Positions 8,526 to 17,478 of a stretch of 64,000 bases of DNA are shown in pieces. Source of the stretch: Chitinophaga tropicalis (lineage in GTDB: Bacteria; Bacteroidota; Bacteroidia; Chitinophagales; Chitinophagaceae); contig NZ_WRXN01000011.1 of assembly GCF_009758205.1 (NCBI RefSeq), positions 186,001 to 250,000 of the forward strand. The letters run 5' to 3'. Both the position numbers and the translations under genes were made by a program. The first letter of the stretch is position 1. Every line of letters begins with the position of its first letter. The notes beneath the pieces are model-generated. The model was given only the letters and a program-made list of their open reading frames with translations, had not been told where the DNA came from and ran no database searches.

Positions 8526-9029
8526 TCATTCTATATTCAGCTCCCCATGTTCCCCCTCTTCGTACTTCTTACCCCTGATCACCGCTGTCAGCGCGTTAAA
8601 GAATATCACCATCTTACTGGAAGTATTATCCCAATACCAGGCTTGCTTTGTATCTACTTTCAGCAAACAGAGATGAGGGTCGTCAATGCCATCAGGAAAC
8701 CATGACTGTACCATTGGCGTCCATAGCTGTTTCATTTTTTCACGGTCAATAACAATGGAACCTATTCCGAAAATATTCAGATAGGTGCTTTTTCCGGGAT
8801 GAGCATAGATCAGGTTTAACTCATTATTCTCTGATATCTGTCCCACTTTTCCGGAATATTCATTAGAGAAGAACCAGGCATTTCCATCTTTATCTACTTC
8901 TACAGTGGCCATGGGCCTTGATATTACGTGACCATGCTCATCTATTGTAGTAAACATACAAACACGTACATCATTTATCAGGTCTGTCACCTTTTTGATT
9001 GCCTCTTCTCTTTTCAGGATTGCAGCCAT
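8526..9029 (-). CDS. PNPOx-like split-barrel flavoprotein, general stress protein 26 type
   Basis: 167 aa, a single pyridoxamine-5'-phosphate-oxidase-like domain of the kind called general stress protein 26. Such small barrels bind FMN or a related cofactor; the substrate is unknown. Matching features are the N-terminal EAIKKVTDLINDVRVCMFTT strand-helix, ISRPMATVEVDKDGNAWFFS, the NLIYAHPGKSTYLNIFG core, and a C-terminal tryptophan block ending in FFNALTAVIRG. No signal peptide, so cytoplasmic. It is monocistronic and convergent with tyrS. Confidence 0.8.
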   Translation of the reverse strand: MAAILKREEAIKKVTDLINDVRVCMFTTIDEHGHVISRPMATVEVDKDGNAWFFSNEYSGKVGQISENNELNLIYAHPGKSTYLNIFGIGSIVIDREKMKQLWTPMVQSWFPDGIDDPHLCLLKVDTKQAWYWDNTSSKMVIFFNALTAVIRGKKYEEGEHGELNIE

Positions 9030-9088
9030 AACAGAACTTATTTATAAATTAGCCTAAGTCAATAGAATATCATGCCATTACATAAAGA

Positions 9089-9130
9089 AAAAGGGCCTGA
9101 GACTGTTTTTCAACAAGCTCATGCCCTTTT
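9089..9130 (-). terminator. Terminator of the amidohydrolase pair
   Basis: 13-bp arms (9089-9101 and 9118-9130) with one mismatch, ending in a T-rich run on the minus strand just past the stop codon of the 9147 gene. Confidence 0.65.
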
Positions 9131-9146
9131 GATCTGAGTGGAAGGC

Positions 9147-10436
9147 TTATTTCAGGCCATACTTATATTTATAACGTTCGTAAAGCTGCTTTTGTTTATT
9201 ATCCAGGCTCACCTCCCGGCCCTGGATAAACGCCTGGGTAACAGTGCTGCTGCGCATATCCAGCAGATCTCCTGCGCTGATGGTTATGTTGGCGTCCTTA
9301 CCGGTTTCCAGGGAACCGGTAGTTTTGTCGATCCCCAGGATACGGGCGGTGTTCAGCGTGATGGCGCTGAGCGCTTCTTCTTTTGACAACCCGTATGTGC
9401 TGGCCGTACCTGCTTCATAGGTCAGGTTACGCTGCTGCCAGAAACCTTCATTTCCCAGGCAGAACAGCACCCCGGCCTTCTGCAGCTGGGCAGGTGTTTT
9501 ATAGGGCTGGTCCACATCATCGTCCTGCATGATTGGCAGGCTGTGTGGCTGTACCAGGACAACTGCTATCTGATGTTGCTTCAGCAGGTCTGGTATAAGC
9601 CAGGCGTCTGCTCCCCCTACTATCACTACATCAAATCCAAACTCCCGGGCAAAATCAACCGCCACCAGCATTTCCTTTACAAGATCTGCATGTATGAAGA
9701 GTTTCTGCTCCCGGCTGAATAACCTGCGCACTGCCTCAAATTTCAGGTTAGTGGCAGCATGTTTGTTCTCCTGCAGGTATGCTTTTGCTTCACGGAAGAA
9801 AGCGCGCACTTCCCCGGTTTTCTCCAGGAATTCTGCCGTACGGTCTTTCGGCGGCGTTGGCCGGCCAGGATTAGCGGCCGGTGGCTGCAGGCTGGGCAGG
9901 TAAAGATGAATGGCCCCGTCTGCTTTATACGCAGCATCCTCCCAGTTCCAGGCATCCAGCTGCACAACAGAGGAAGAACCGGAAATAAGCCCGCCTTCCG
10001 GTGTTACCTGTGCCAGCAGGATACCGGCAGACCGGATAGTGGCAAGTACTTTGGAATCTGTATTATAAGCCACCAGCGCCCTTACAGAAGGATTGATCTC
10101 TCCTACTTCCTCATTATCGTTTGTTGCACGGACAGCCTCTATTTCCGTCAGGCCAAGAGAGGTAGCGGGAGCGATAATACCCGGATAAATATGTTTCCCC
10201 TGCAGGTCCAGCACCCTCGCTCCGGCAGGCGCCTGTATGCTGTTGCCTATGGCAGTGATCTTACCGTTTGCAAAGGCAAGAGAACCTTTTTCCACTACCT
10301 GCCCGTTACCGATATGAATAGTGGCATTGGTCAGGAAAACCGGTGTTTCCTGCACTTTGGCAGGATATATTGTTTCCTGTGCAGCAGCGGCCATACAGGA
10401 AAGAACAGCAATGTATGTTGATATAAGTCGTTTCAT
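9147..10436 (-). CDS. Secreted amidohydrolase-like protein lacking HxH (probable pseudoenzyme)
   Basis: 429 aa from ATG 10436, chosen for its signal peptide (MKRLISTYIAVLSCMAAAAQ). The fold is that of the amidohydrolase superfamily: an N-terminal beta-sandwich (LTNATIHIGNGQVVEKGS), the entry to the barrel at GKHIYPGII, and the C-terminal ITLNTARILGIDKTTGSLETGKDANITI block. The barrel strand that should carry HxH reads IIAPATSLGLTE, so the first two metal ligands are missing. It begins 19 nt after the stop of the 1014-aa paralogue, so the two are cotranscribed and probably work as partners in the periplasm. Activity is doubtful. Confidence 0.75.
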   Translation of the reverse strand: MKRLISTYIAVLSCMAAAAQETIYPAKVQETPVFLTNATIHIGNGQVVEKGSLAFANGKITAIGNSIQAPAGARVLDLQGKHIYPGIIAPATSLGLTEIEAVRATNDNEEVGEINPSVRALVAYNTDSKVLATIRSAGILLAQVTPEGGLISGSSSVVQLDAWNWEDAAYKADGAIHLYLPSLQPPAANPGRPTPPKDRTAEFLEKTGEVRAFFREAKAYLQENKHAATNLKFEAVRRLFSREQKLFIHADLVKEMLVAVDFAREFGFDVVIVGGADAWLIPDLLKQHQIAVVLVQPHSLPIMQDDDVDQPYKTPAQLQKAGVLFCLGNEGFWQQRNLTYEAGTASTYGLSKEEALSAITLNTARILGIDKTTGSLETGKDANITISAGDLLDMRSSTVTQAFIQGREVSLDNKQKQLYERYKYKYGLK

Positions 10437-10455
10437 GATGTCAGTTTGTTGCTGA

Positions 10456-13400
10456 TTACAATTCGTTTTCACCTCCTTTCAGACCACGCTGATGTCCGCC
10501 CTGCAGGTCTTCACAGTGATACATTTCTTCGGCAGTGGCAGCTGCTTTCTGTACAGGCGTACCTTTCTTTTTTTCTGCCAGCATTTTCTGTACAAGACGG
10601 TTACGCTCTGTACTGATACGCTGACGCAGTTCCAGGTCTTTCTCCCTGTCAAAATATACAATACCGTCTACTATTGTTTTCTCTGCCTTTGCATAGATGC
10701 TCAGCGGATCGTCACTCCAGAGCACCAGGTCAGCGTCCTTGCCGGCTTTGATACTACCGGTCCGGTCTGCCACATGCAACAGTTTAGCGGGGTTGAGCGT
10801 TACCAGCTTCAATGCCTCCTCTTCCGTCATATCTCCATACCGGATACTCTTGGCTGCTTCCTGGTTAAGGCGGCGGGCCATTTCTGCATCGTCAGAATTG
10901 ACGGCAACGGTCAGCCCTGCACGCTGCATGATGGTAGCGTTGTAGGGAATAGCATCCTGCACTTCCATCTTATAGGCCCACCAGTCAGAGAACGTTCCGG
11001 CGCCGGCGCCATGCTGCTTCATCTTATCGGCTACTTTATATCCTTCCAGTATATGCGTAAAGGTGTTGATGCGGAAGTTGAATTTGTCTGCTGTTTTTAT
11101 CAGCATATTGATCTCACTTTGTACATAGGAGTGACAGGTTACAAAACGTTTGCTGTGCAGTATTTCCAGCAGGGTCTCCAGCTCCAGGTCCTTACGTTTG
11201 TCCGCCCCCAGCTTTTCATAATCCAGTGCACGGGTAAACGCATCAGTAAGTATCTGTTCAACCCCCATACGTGTTTGCGGGAAACGCTCCTTCTGATTAT
11301 CTCCCCAGTTGGATTGCTTTACGTTCTCACCCAATGCAAATTTGATGAAGGGATCAGCGCCCGCAAATTTCAGTTCTTCAGCATCTGCGCCCCAGCGGAG
11401 TTTGATCAGCTGGCTTTGTCCGCCAATAGTATTAGCAGAGCCATGTAACAGATGAGAAGCAGTTACGCCGCCACTCAGCTGACGGTAAATGTTCACATCG
11501 TCCGGGTTGATCACATCTGCAATACGCACTTCTGCCGTAACAGACTGGGTGCCTTCATTTACTCCCCTGGAAATAGCTATATGGGAATGCTCGTCAATGA
11601 TACCTGCCGTGAGATGTTTGCCTGTGCCATCTATTACCCTTGCATTGCCGGCAGCAAGGTTCTTCCCTATCTGCACAATCTTACCGTTGCGTACCAGTAC
11701 ATCTGTATTTTCCAGTTTGCCTTCCTGCTCGTTTGTCCAGACAGTAGCATTCCTGATCAGCAGGTCCTGCTGTTTAGGCTGCTCTTCCCATCCATAGCCG
11801 TTAAAAGGATAATAAAGTTTACCTGGCTGCTGCGGAGTTTTAGATTTTGTAGAATCCTTCGGTGTATAAGCTGCATTGAACACGGCATGCCACTTCACCC
11901 ATTTACCTGTTGTATCCAGACCTGTACCGTCCCATTCCTGACCGCCGGCAACACCGCTCAGCCGCACCTGCGTACCACCTTTTTTCAGGGGAAATGAAAG
12001 CTTTACCAGCTGTCCTTCCAGTGTTACTGAACCCGCCAGGGTATCCTGTTGTAAAAGAGATAAAGCGGGAGCAGAAGCTGTGCCTTTTATCAGCACATTA
12101 TAGGAAGTATTACCTACGGAAAGTGTATATGTGCCACGGATATCTTTCCATCCGTCATCTTTGATATTGTATTGCTGTCCCTGTATCCAGTTCTGGTAAA
12201 TAACAGTACTCTCATTAAATACAGGCCCTGAGGTTACCAGGAAGTTGGCCAGTTTACCTGCATCGAGAGTGCCTACAAGATCTTCTGCTTTCAGTATACG
12301 GGCAGGCGCCAGCGTAACGGCCTCCAGGGCTTTCTGTTCACTAAGGCCGGCATCTATGGCTTTCCTGACAGCTGCAGTAAATTGCTTTATATCTTTCAGC
12401 CCTGCTGCGGTGAAACAAAAGGGAATATTTGCTTTTTCAAAAGCGGCAGGTTCTGTAGGCGCCAGCTCCCAGTGTTTCATATCGCTCAGTGCTACAAAGC
12501 GCGCTTCATTCGGATCTTCCACATCTATAGGCTGAGGGAAGTTGAGCGGAAGTATGAAAGACGCTTTGGTTGCCACCATTTCAGGCATACGCTGGTATTC
12601 GTTACCGGCGGCTTTAATGATATACTGTACACCAAATTCATCTCCTATCTTATCTGCACGGAGCACGTCCCATTTGTCCTGTACTTCAAAGATCTGTGGT
12701 AACGAGCGACTGTCATTCCAGGCCTGCAGGGTAAGGTTAGCGCCCTCTTTAGCAGGGTGCGACTGGTACCACTGCGCATCCAGGAATGTTTGCCGCAACA
12801 ACGCTATACTGCCCATGAGAGAGCTGGGATAGTTCTGTGTAGAACTGCCTTTGTCAAACGAATAATGGGTACTGGCCTTTTCCCTGATCACTGTTTTATT
12901 CTCACGTTCATTGGCCAGTGTTACCAATACGCCTGTACCCCTGGCAATACCATCCTGCTGATGCGTCAGTACGGCGCCGAAGCCTGCATTACGGAGAGAT
13001 TCTGCCGTACGTTCATCCTTGCTGAACACCGAGGCGGCATTCACTTCGCTCTTAACGGCCTGATTCCAGCCAAAGGCCCCTTTGGTCGTGGAAATGAACT
13101 GGGGGGCCGCCCTGTAGCCGCCGGAGGCTTTCTTTACAGGAGGCGTACCATAATCGCTGTAAAGGTCAACGAAGGACGGATAAATATACCGGCCCTCACA
13201 GTTAACAACAACAGCGTCTTTAGGTACCGGCCCGCCGCCGGCGCTGACTATACGGCCATCCCTGATCACCAGGGTGGCATTGTTCAGAACAACGCCCGGG
13301 CTTTTGACAATAGTGGCTTTCACAAATGCATAGCAACCTTCTCTTGTGTCTGTAATACCATTAACAGGAAATGTAGCCTGCGCTTTTACGCTACTGCCTG

Positions 13401-13500
13401 CAAGCAGCGCACTGGTTAACATCCATAAACAGGAAAGCCCCTTCCCCTGCAAAAGACGGGAAAGACTATTCCGGTAGAGGAATACACGAATTTTACTCAT
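10456..13500 (-). CDS. Large two-module secreted amidohydrolase
   Basis: 1014 aa with two amidohydrolase modules in tandem. Module 1 (about 45-440) has the beta-sandwich and the terminal LAPARILKAEDLVGTLDAGKLANFLVT block, but its barrel entry reads IYPSFVDLYSDYG with no HxH. A linker domain (about 450-560) follows. Module 2 (about 575-1000) retains HSH (638-640), a later histidine in FVTCHSYVQSE and the aspartate in AVNSDDAEMARR, and ends with LNPAKLLHVADRTGSIKAGKDADLVLW, as in imidazolonepropionase-like or dipeptidase-type enzymes. An N-terminal hydrophobic stretch (22-41, ending in SVKAQ) suggests export. The substrate is unknown. It is the first gene of a two-gene unit. Confidence 0.8.
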   Translation of the reverse strand: MSKIRVFLYRNSLSRLLQGKGLSCLWMLTSALLAGSSVKAQATFPVNGITDTREGCYAFVKATIVKSPGVVLNNATLVIRDGRIVSAGGGPVPKDAVVVNCEGRYIYPSFVDLYSDYGTPPVKKASGGYRAAPQFISTTKGAFGWNQAVKSEVNAASVFSKDERTAESLRNAGFGAVLTHQQDGIARGTGVLVTLANERENKTVIREKASTHYSFDKGSSTQNYPSSLMGSIALLRQTFLDAQWYQSHPAKEGANLTLQAWNDSRSLPQIFEVQDKWDVLRADKIGDEFGVQYIIKAAGNEYQRMPEMVATKASFILPLNFPQPIDVEDPNEARFVALSDMKHWELAPTEPAAFEKANIPFCFTAAGLKDIKQFTAAVRKAIDAGLSEQKALEAVTLAPARILKAEDLVGTLDAGKLANFLVTSGPVFNESTVIYQNWIQGQQYNIKDDGWKDIRGTYTLSVGNTSYNVLIKGTASAPALSLLQQDTLAGSVTLEGQLVKLSFPLKKGGTQVRLSGVAGGQEWDGTGLDTTGKWVKWHAVFNAAYTPKDSTKSKTPQQPGKLYYPFNGYGWEEQPKQQDLLIRNATVWTNEQEGKLENTDVLVRNGKIVQIGKNLAAGNARVIDGTGKHLTAGIIDEHSHIAISRGVNEGTQSVTAEVRIADVINPDDVNIYRQLSGGVTASHLLHGSANTIGGQSQLIKLRWGADAEELKFAGADPFIKFALGENVKQSNWGDNQKERFPQTRMGVEQILTDAFTRALDYEKLGADKRKDLELETLLEILHSKRFVTCHSYVQSEINMLIKTADKFNFRINTFTHILEGYKVADKMKQHGAGAGTFSDWWAYKMEVQDAIPYNATIMQRAGLTVAVNSDDAEMARRLNQEAAKSIRYGDMTEEEALKLVTLNPAKLLHVADRTGSIKAGKDADLVLWSDDPLSIYAKAEKTIVDGIVYFDREKDLELRQRISTERNRLVQKMLAEKKKGTPVQKAAATAEEMYHCEDLQGGHQRGLKGGENEL

Positions 13501-13687
13501 TGATTAGTTTTTGAACGGTTTAGATCCTGGTTATACAATCCTGAGAATCAGAATAGTCTATTAGACTAGTATATTATCTGAAAGTTAAAAATAATCTGGT
13601 GGCTTGATATTTCGTTAGATTTTTGATGATTGGTATTAATATTGCAGGAAATACCTATATTTAGTAAGTGAGAATAATTCCTTTTTT

Positions 13688-14110
13688 ATGAAAAGATATA
13701 TGATCTGTTTCGGCGCTCTGTTATTATGCCTGTTGCTTGGTTTCAGCAGAGAAAGTATAGCGCAGAAAGCAGATACCACAGCACATAAAGTTCGTTTGAG
13801 CCCGGAAGCGCGGGCAGACAAAATGAGCGATAAACTTGACCGCAGGCTGAACCTCTCCGCTCAGCAGGACAAAGATATTCATGCTATTAACACAGACATT
13901 TCACGCCGGAGAGAACAGATAAAGGCTAATGCAACGCTGCCCAAAAAAGATAAGATGCAGCAGATCAAACAACTGGAGGAAGAGCGTAACCAGCGTTTTA
14001 AATCAGTGCTTTCTGCAGATCAGTATAAAAAGTGGAATGACTGGGAAATGAAGAAGAAAGAACGGCTGGAAACAAAAATGGATAAGAGGCAGGAGAAACG
14101 AAATAAGTAG
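13688..14110 (+). CDS. Small secreted helical, highly charged protein (DUF4890/Spy-like)
   Basis: 140 aa. A signal peptide (1-26, ending SIAQ) is followed by an almost wholly helical, charged chain rich in K, R, E and Q: RADKMSDKLDRRLNLSAQQ, then QIKQLEEERNQRFKSVLSADQYKKW. The paired L-[ST]-x-x-Q motifs (LSAQQ, LSADQ) resemble LTxxQ repeats of CpxP/Spy-type periplasmic chaperones, and the length fits DUF4890-like Bacteroidota proteins. A chaperone role is inference. It ends 22 nt before a strong terminator, so it is monocistronic. Confidence 0.6.
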   Translation: MKRYMICFGALLLCLLLGFSRESIAQKADTTAHKVRLSPEARADKMSDKLDRRLNLSAQQDKDIHAINTDISRRREQIKANATLPKKDKMQQIKQLEEERNQRFKSVLSADQYKKWNDWEMKKKERLETKMDKRQEKRNK

Positions 14111-14132
14111 CATAATTTTTAAAATATTTCTG

Positions 14133-14165
14133 ATAAGGATGCTTCCCGGCATCCTTATTTTTTTT
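14133..14165 (+). terminator. Intrinsic terminator
   Basis: 10-bp stem (14133-14142 with 14149-14158), 6-nt loop, then an eight-T run. It ends transcription of the small secreted protein gene, only 10 nt before the next start codon. Confidence 0.9.
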
Positions 14166-14174
14166 CTTTGCAGT

Positions 14175-15491
14175 ATGATGAGAGCAGACGCTATAGAAAT
14201 ATTCGGGGCAGGAGTAGCATCAGTACAGCCATCCGCACTGATGCGGCAACATGTACAGTGGCAGAACGGTCAATTGCAGGTCTGTGGTAGGGTTTATCCA
14301 CTACCGGCCGGCAGGCCTGTATGGATATTTGGTGCAGGAAAAGCATCGGCTGCCATGGCACAGAGCCTGGAAGACGTCCTTGAAGGCCTGCCATTGAAAG
14401 GCATGGTCATCACCAAACACGCACATGGGTTACCCTTAAAACATATTCTGCTGGAAGAAGCAGGGCATCCGGTGCCCGATCAAAGCAGCGTACAGGCTAC
14501 ACAGAAAATGCTGCAGCTGCTGAATGAAGTCCGGGAGCATGATGTAGTGCTGTTCCTGTTATCCGGGGGAGCATCCTCCCTGATGGCAGACTATCCAAAG
14601 GGAGCAGACCTGCAACAGGTACAGCAGGTATTCGGATTGCTGCTGAAAAGCGGCGCCACTATCCATGAAATGAATATTGTACGGAAACACCTGTCTGCCG
14701 TAAAAGGCGGTCAGCTGGCTTTGCGGGCCAATACCAGCGCATTCTGCAGCCTTATACTGAGTGATGTGGTAGGCGATGATCTGCCTGTAATAGGCTCCGG
14801 GCCTACTGTACCTGACCCATCCACCTTTAAGGAAGCATACAACATACTGGAACAATACGGGCTTTCCCTGAAAATACCTCCCGCCATACGGAAGCACCTG
14901 TTACAGGGATGCGCCGGTACTATCCCGGAAACGCCTAAACCGGGACATCCGCGATTTGAAACAGTCAGCAACCACCTTACAGGCAGTAACCGGATCGCCC
15001 TGGAAGCAGCTGCCCGAAAGGCACGGGAACTGGGATATGATACCCGGATACTCAGTGACGGCATAACCGGAGATGCCGTACAACTGGCCAGACGCCTGGT
15101 ACAGGAGGCTGCACAGCAGGAAACAGGAAAGGCCGTCTGCCTCCTTACAGGTGGAGAAACTACTGTTACCGTAACCGGCAACGGCCTGGGAGGCAGGAAC
15201 CAGCATCTGGCATTAGCCGCCGGTATAGCACTGGAAGGAAGAGGAAACATCCTTTTACTGAGCGCAGGTACCGATGGTACAGACGGCCCTACTGACGCTG
15301 CAGGCGCCCTGGCAGATGCCGGCATCATGGCAAAGGCTGCGCAGGAAGGCCTGGATGCAGAACATTACCTGCTGGAACATGACTCCTATCATTTCTTTGA
15401 ACAGGCAGGCGGATTGCTGAAGACAGGGCCTACGCAGACAAATGTCATGGACATTATTGTAGTATTGACATCTCCGGCAGAGAAGAAGTAA
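14175..15491 (+). CDS. Glycerate 2-kinase (DUF4147/MOFRL family)
   Basis: 438 aa from ATG 14175 (14178 also possible); the open frame further upstream lies in the terminator and is rejected. It phosphorylates D-glycerate to 2-phosphoglycerate. The N-terminal domain has IFGAGKASAAMA, KGMVITKHAHG, AGHPVPDQSS and the FLLSGGASSLM nucleotide loop, then NIVRKHLSAVKGGQLA and LSDVVGDDLPVIGSGPTVPDPST. The C-terminal MOFRL domain has GGETTVTVTGNGLGGRNQ and the SAGTDGTDGPTDAAGAL signature. Cytoplasmic. It may be cotranscribed with the mannonate dehydratase, but the latter has its own promoter. Confidence 0.92.
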   Translation: MMRADAIEIFGAGVASVQPSALMRQHVQWQNGQLQVCGRVYPLPAGRPVWIFGAGKASAAMAQSLEDVLEGLPLKGMVITKHAHGLPLKHILLEEAGHPVPDQSSVQATQKMLQLLNEVREHDVVLFLLSGGASSLMADYPKGADLQQVQQVFGLLLKSGATIHEMNIVRKHLSAVKGGQLALRANTSAFCSLILSDVVGDDLPVIGSGPTVPDPSTFKEAYNILEQYGLSLKIPPAIRKHLLQGCAGTIPETPKPGHPRFETVSNHLTGSNRIALEAAARKARELGYDTRILSDGITGDAVQLARRLVQEAAQQETGKAVCLLTGGETTVTVTGNGLGGRNQHLALAAGIALEGRGNILLLSAGTDGTDGPTDAAGALADAGIMAKAAQEGLDAEHYLLEHDSYHFFEQAGGLLKTGPTQTNVMDIIVVLTSPAEKK

Positions 15492-15499
15492 CAGTGGAG

Positions 15500-15531
15500 T
15501 TGGTTCATCCCGGCAGATTTTCTTACGTTTG
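15500..15531 (+). promoter_or_regulatory. Bacteroidota-type promoter of uxuA
   Basis: TTG at 15500-15502, a 21-nt spacer, then TACGTTTG at 15524-15531. Both elements match the -33/-7 consensus, 29 nt upstream of the start codon. Confidence 0.7.
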
Positions 15532-15560
15532 CAGAAATTAAGAATAATTTAAACCTTTAT

Positions 15561-16742
15561 ATGCGTATGTTAAGAATGGAACAGACATGGCGGTGGTTCG
15601 GGCCTAATGATCCCGTAAGCCTTGCCGATATTAAACAAGCCGGCGCTACCGGTATTGTAACGGCATTACACCATGTTCCGAATGGAGAGGTTTGGACTGT
15701 TGAAGAGATCATGATACGGAAAGAAACAATAGCTGCTGCCGGCCTGACCTGGTCTGTAGTGGAAAGTGTGCCCGTTCATGAAGATATCAAAACACAAAGC
15801 GGCAGGTTTAAAGAATACATACAGCACTATCAGCAATCCCTGAGAAATCTTGCCAGATGCGGCATCCATGTTGTGACTTACAATTTCATGCCCGTACTGG
15901 ACTGGACAAGAACAGACCTTGCCTATACCGTAGCAGACGGCTCAAAAGCACTGCGTTTTGAGAAGGCTGCTTTCATGGCTTTTGATCTCTTCATGTTACA
16001 AAGACCAGGTGCAGAGAATGATTATGACCCGGCAGAGATCTCAATGGCCAAAGAACATTTTGACAGTATGACCGAGGCTGAAAAAGCATTGCTGCAAAAG
16101 AACATTATTGCAGGGCTACCGGGTTCTGAAGAGAGCTTCACTTTACAAAAATTCCAGGAAGCGCTGGATAAATATAAAGGCATAGATGCCACACAACTCA
16201 AACTCCATCTCTTTTATTTCCTGCAGCAAATAGCTCCTGTTGCAGAAGAAGTAGGTATCAGGCTGGCCATCCACCCGGACGATCCTCCGTTCCCTATCCT
16301 GGGTTTACCAAGAATAGTAAGCACAGAACAGGATGCAAGGGAACTGCTGGCAGCAGCGCCTTACGCTGCAAACGGGCTCTGTTTCTGCACCGGCTCTTAT
16401 GGTGTAAGACCAGATAATGATCTACCGGGGATGGTAGAACGCCTGGGCGAACATATTCACTTCATACACTTGCGTAGCACACAGCGGGATGCTCTCGGCA
16501 ATTTCCACGAGGCTAATCACCTGGAAGGAGATGTGGATATGTATGCAGTAGTAAGAGGCATCCTGGCTATCATGCATAAAAGGAATGTATCTATTCCAAT
16601 GCGGCCTGACCACGGGCATCAGATGCTGGATGACCTGCATAAAAAAACCAATCCGGGTTACAGCGCAATAGGCCGCCTCAGAGGACTGGCAGAACTGCGC
16701 GGATTGGAAACCGGTATTGCGCGTTCCCTTTTTAATAAATGA
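15561..16742 (+). CDS. uxuA: Mannonate dehydratase
   Basis: 393 aa, normal length. Dehydrates D-mannonate to 2-keto-3-deoxygluconate in glucuronate breakdown. Shows the N-terminal QTWRWFGPNDPV block, the TGIVTALHHVPNGEVW strand, NFMPVLDWTRT, the metal-site region RLAIHPDDPPFPILGLPRIV, CFCTGSYGVRPDNDLP, HFIHLRS and the C-terminal RPDHGHQM histidines. The window's own ugd makes glucuronate derivatives, but uxuA more likely serves uptake of plant polymers. No uxaC or kdgK is nearby. It is followed by a perfect 16-bp palindrome. Confidence 0.96.
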   Translation: MRMLRMEQTWRWFGPNDPVSLADIKQAGATGIVTALHHVPNGEVWTVEEIMIRKETIAAAGLTWSVVESVPVHEDIKTQSGRFKEYIQHYQQSLRNLARCGIHVVTYNFMPVLDWTRTDLAYTVADGSKALRFEKAAFMAFDLFMLQRPGAENDYDPAEISMAKEHFDSMTEAEKALLQKNIIAGLPGSEESFTLQKFQEALDKYKGIDATQLKLHLFYFLQQIAPVAEEVGIRLAIHPDDPPFPILGLPRIVSTEQDARELLAAAPYAANGLCFCTGSYGVRPDNDLPGMVERLGEHIHFIHLRSTQRDALGNFHEANHLEGDVDMYAVVRGILAIMHKRNVSIPMRPDHGHQMLDDLHKKTNPGYSAIGRLRGLAELRGLETGIARSLFNK

Positions 16743-16754
16743 AAGTCCACACCT

Positions 16755-16770
16755 GCTGCCAGCTGGCAGC
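16755..16770. repeat. Perfect 16-bp palindrome, terminator or operator
   Basis: GCTGCCAGCTGGCAGC reads the same on both strands and is followed by TTTA. It could end uxuA, or act as an operator for the MarR gene, with a second imperfect palindrome at 16803-16816. Confidence 0.5.
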
Positions 16771-16857
16771 TTTATAAGGTTGGGATAAGAAACGAGAAGG
16801 TTAGCAGCTGGCTGCTGGCCCGGTAAAGATATTTATTGACCCTGAAAAAGTAATAAC

Positions 16858-17331
16858 ATGAACAGTTCACTGGATGAGCAACTGCAATACCATCTGGCGC
16901 AACGGCAGCATAGCCTGATACGTATGTTAGGATTGCTGAAAAGGGACATGGATAACAGAATACTGGACAAACTGCAAAAAAGGGGATACGAAAATTTTAA
17001 ACTGGGAGATCTTGTACTGATAATAAATATACCACCGGAAGGAACTATAAATAATGAGCTGGCTAAAAAAGCGCGTATCACCAAACAGGCAATGAGTAAA
17101 GTAGTGAAAAACCTGGAAGCCGGTGGTTATATACACACATGTAAACATTCTACAGATAACCGCGCATCTGTGATCTGTCTGACAGACGAAGGGAAGAAAC
17201 TCATTGTCTCTGCCGCGGAAAGTTTCCAGGAAATAGAAAAAGAATATACAGGTATTACAGGGCTGGAAGACGCTTCCGCCCTGAAACAGATATTAGGGAA
17301 ACTGGTGTCTGCTTTGTGTGAGCACCGGTAA
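16858..17331 (+). CDS. MarR family transcriptional regulator
   Basis: 157 aa. An N-terminal dimerisation helix region is followed by the winged helix: LAKKARITKQAMSKVVKNLEAGGYI (about 70-95) is the recognition HTH, and STDNRASVICLTDEGKKL (about 99-116) is the beta-wing with its conserved D-x-R. MarR proteins are dimers that repress nearby genes and respond to small ligands. Two palindromes in the 115-bp gap before it (16755-16770, 16803-16816) could be its operators, pointing to autoregulation or control of uxuA. The ligand cannot be inferred. Confidence 0.9.
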   Translation: MNSSLDEQLQYHLAQRQHSLIRMLGLLKRDMDNRILDKLQKRGYENFKLGDLVLIINIPPEGTINNELAKKARITKQAMSKVVKNLEAGGYIHTCKHSTDNRASVICLTDEGKKLIVSAAESFQEIEKEYTGITGLEDASALKQILGKLVSALCEHR

Positions 17332-17423
17332 GCGGAACTACCTGCTTAGAGCGCTTTTACTGCACTCAAAATTCGGCACAGGCATTGTAGAGATAGTATT
17401 CAGATTGCCTGTGCATTAATTTT

Positions 17424-17453
17424 TTGCCCATTGAACAGTGTTTTATACTTTTA
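17424..17453 (+). promoter_or_regulatory. Candidate promoter of the sigma-like/TPR gene
   Basis: TTG at 17424-17426, 19-nt spacer, TACTTTTA at 17446-17453 (7 of 8 fit to TAnnTTTG). The start codon lies 26 nt downstream. Confidence 0.4.
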
Positions 17454-17478
17454 ATCTCAGTAGCAGACGAAACAACTT

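Noticed and set aside
10492..13419. Long plus-strand open frames opposite the large amidohydrolase
   Set aside because: They are antisense shadows with cysteine- and arginine-rich, unfamiliar sequence, while the minus frame has clear domain motifs.
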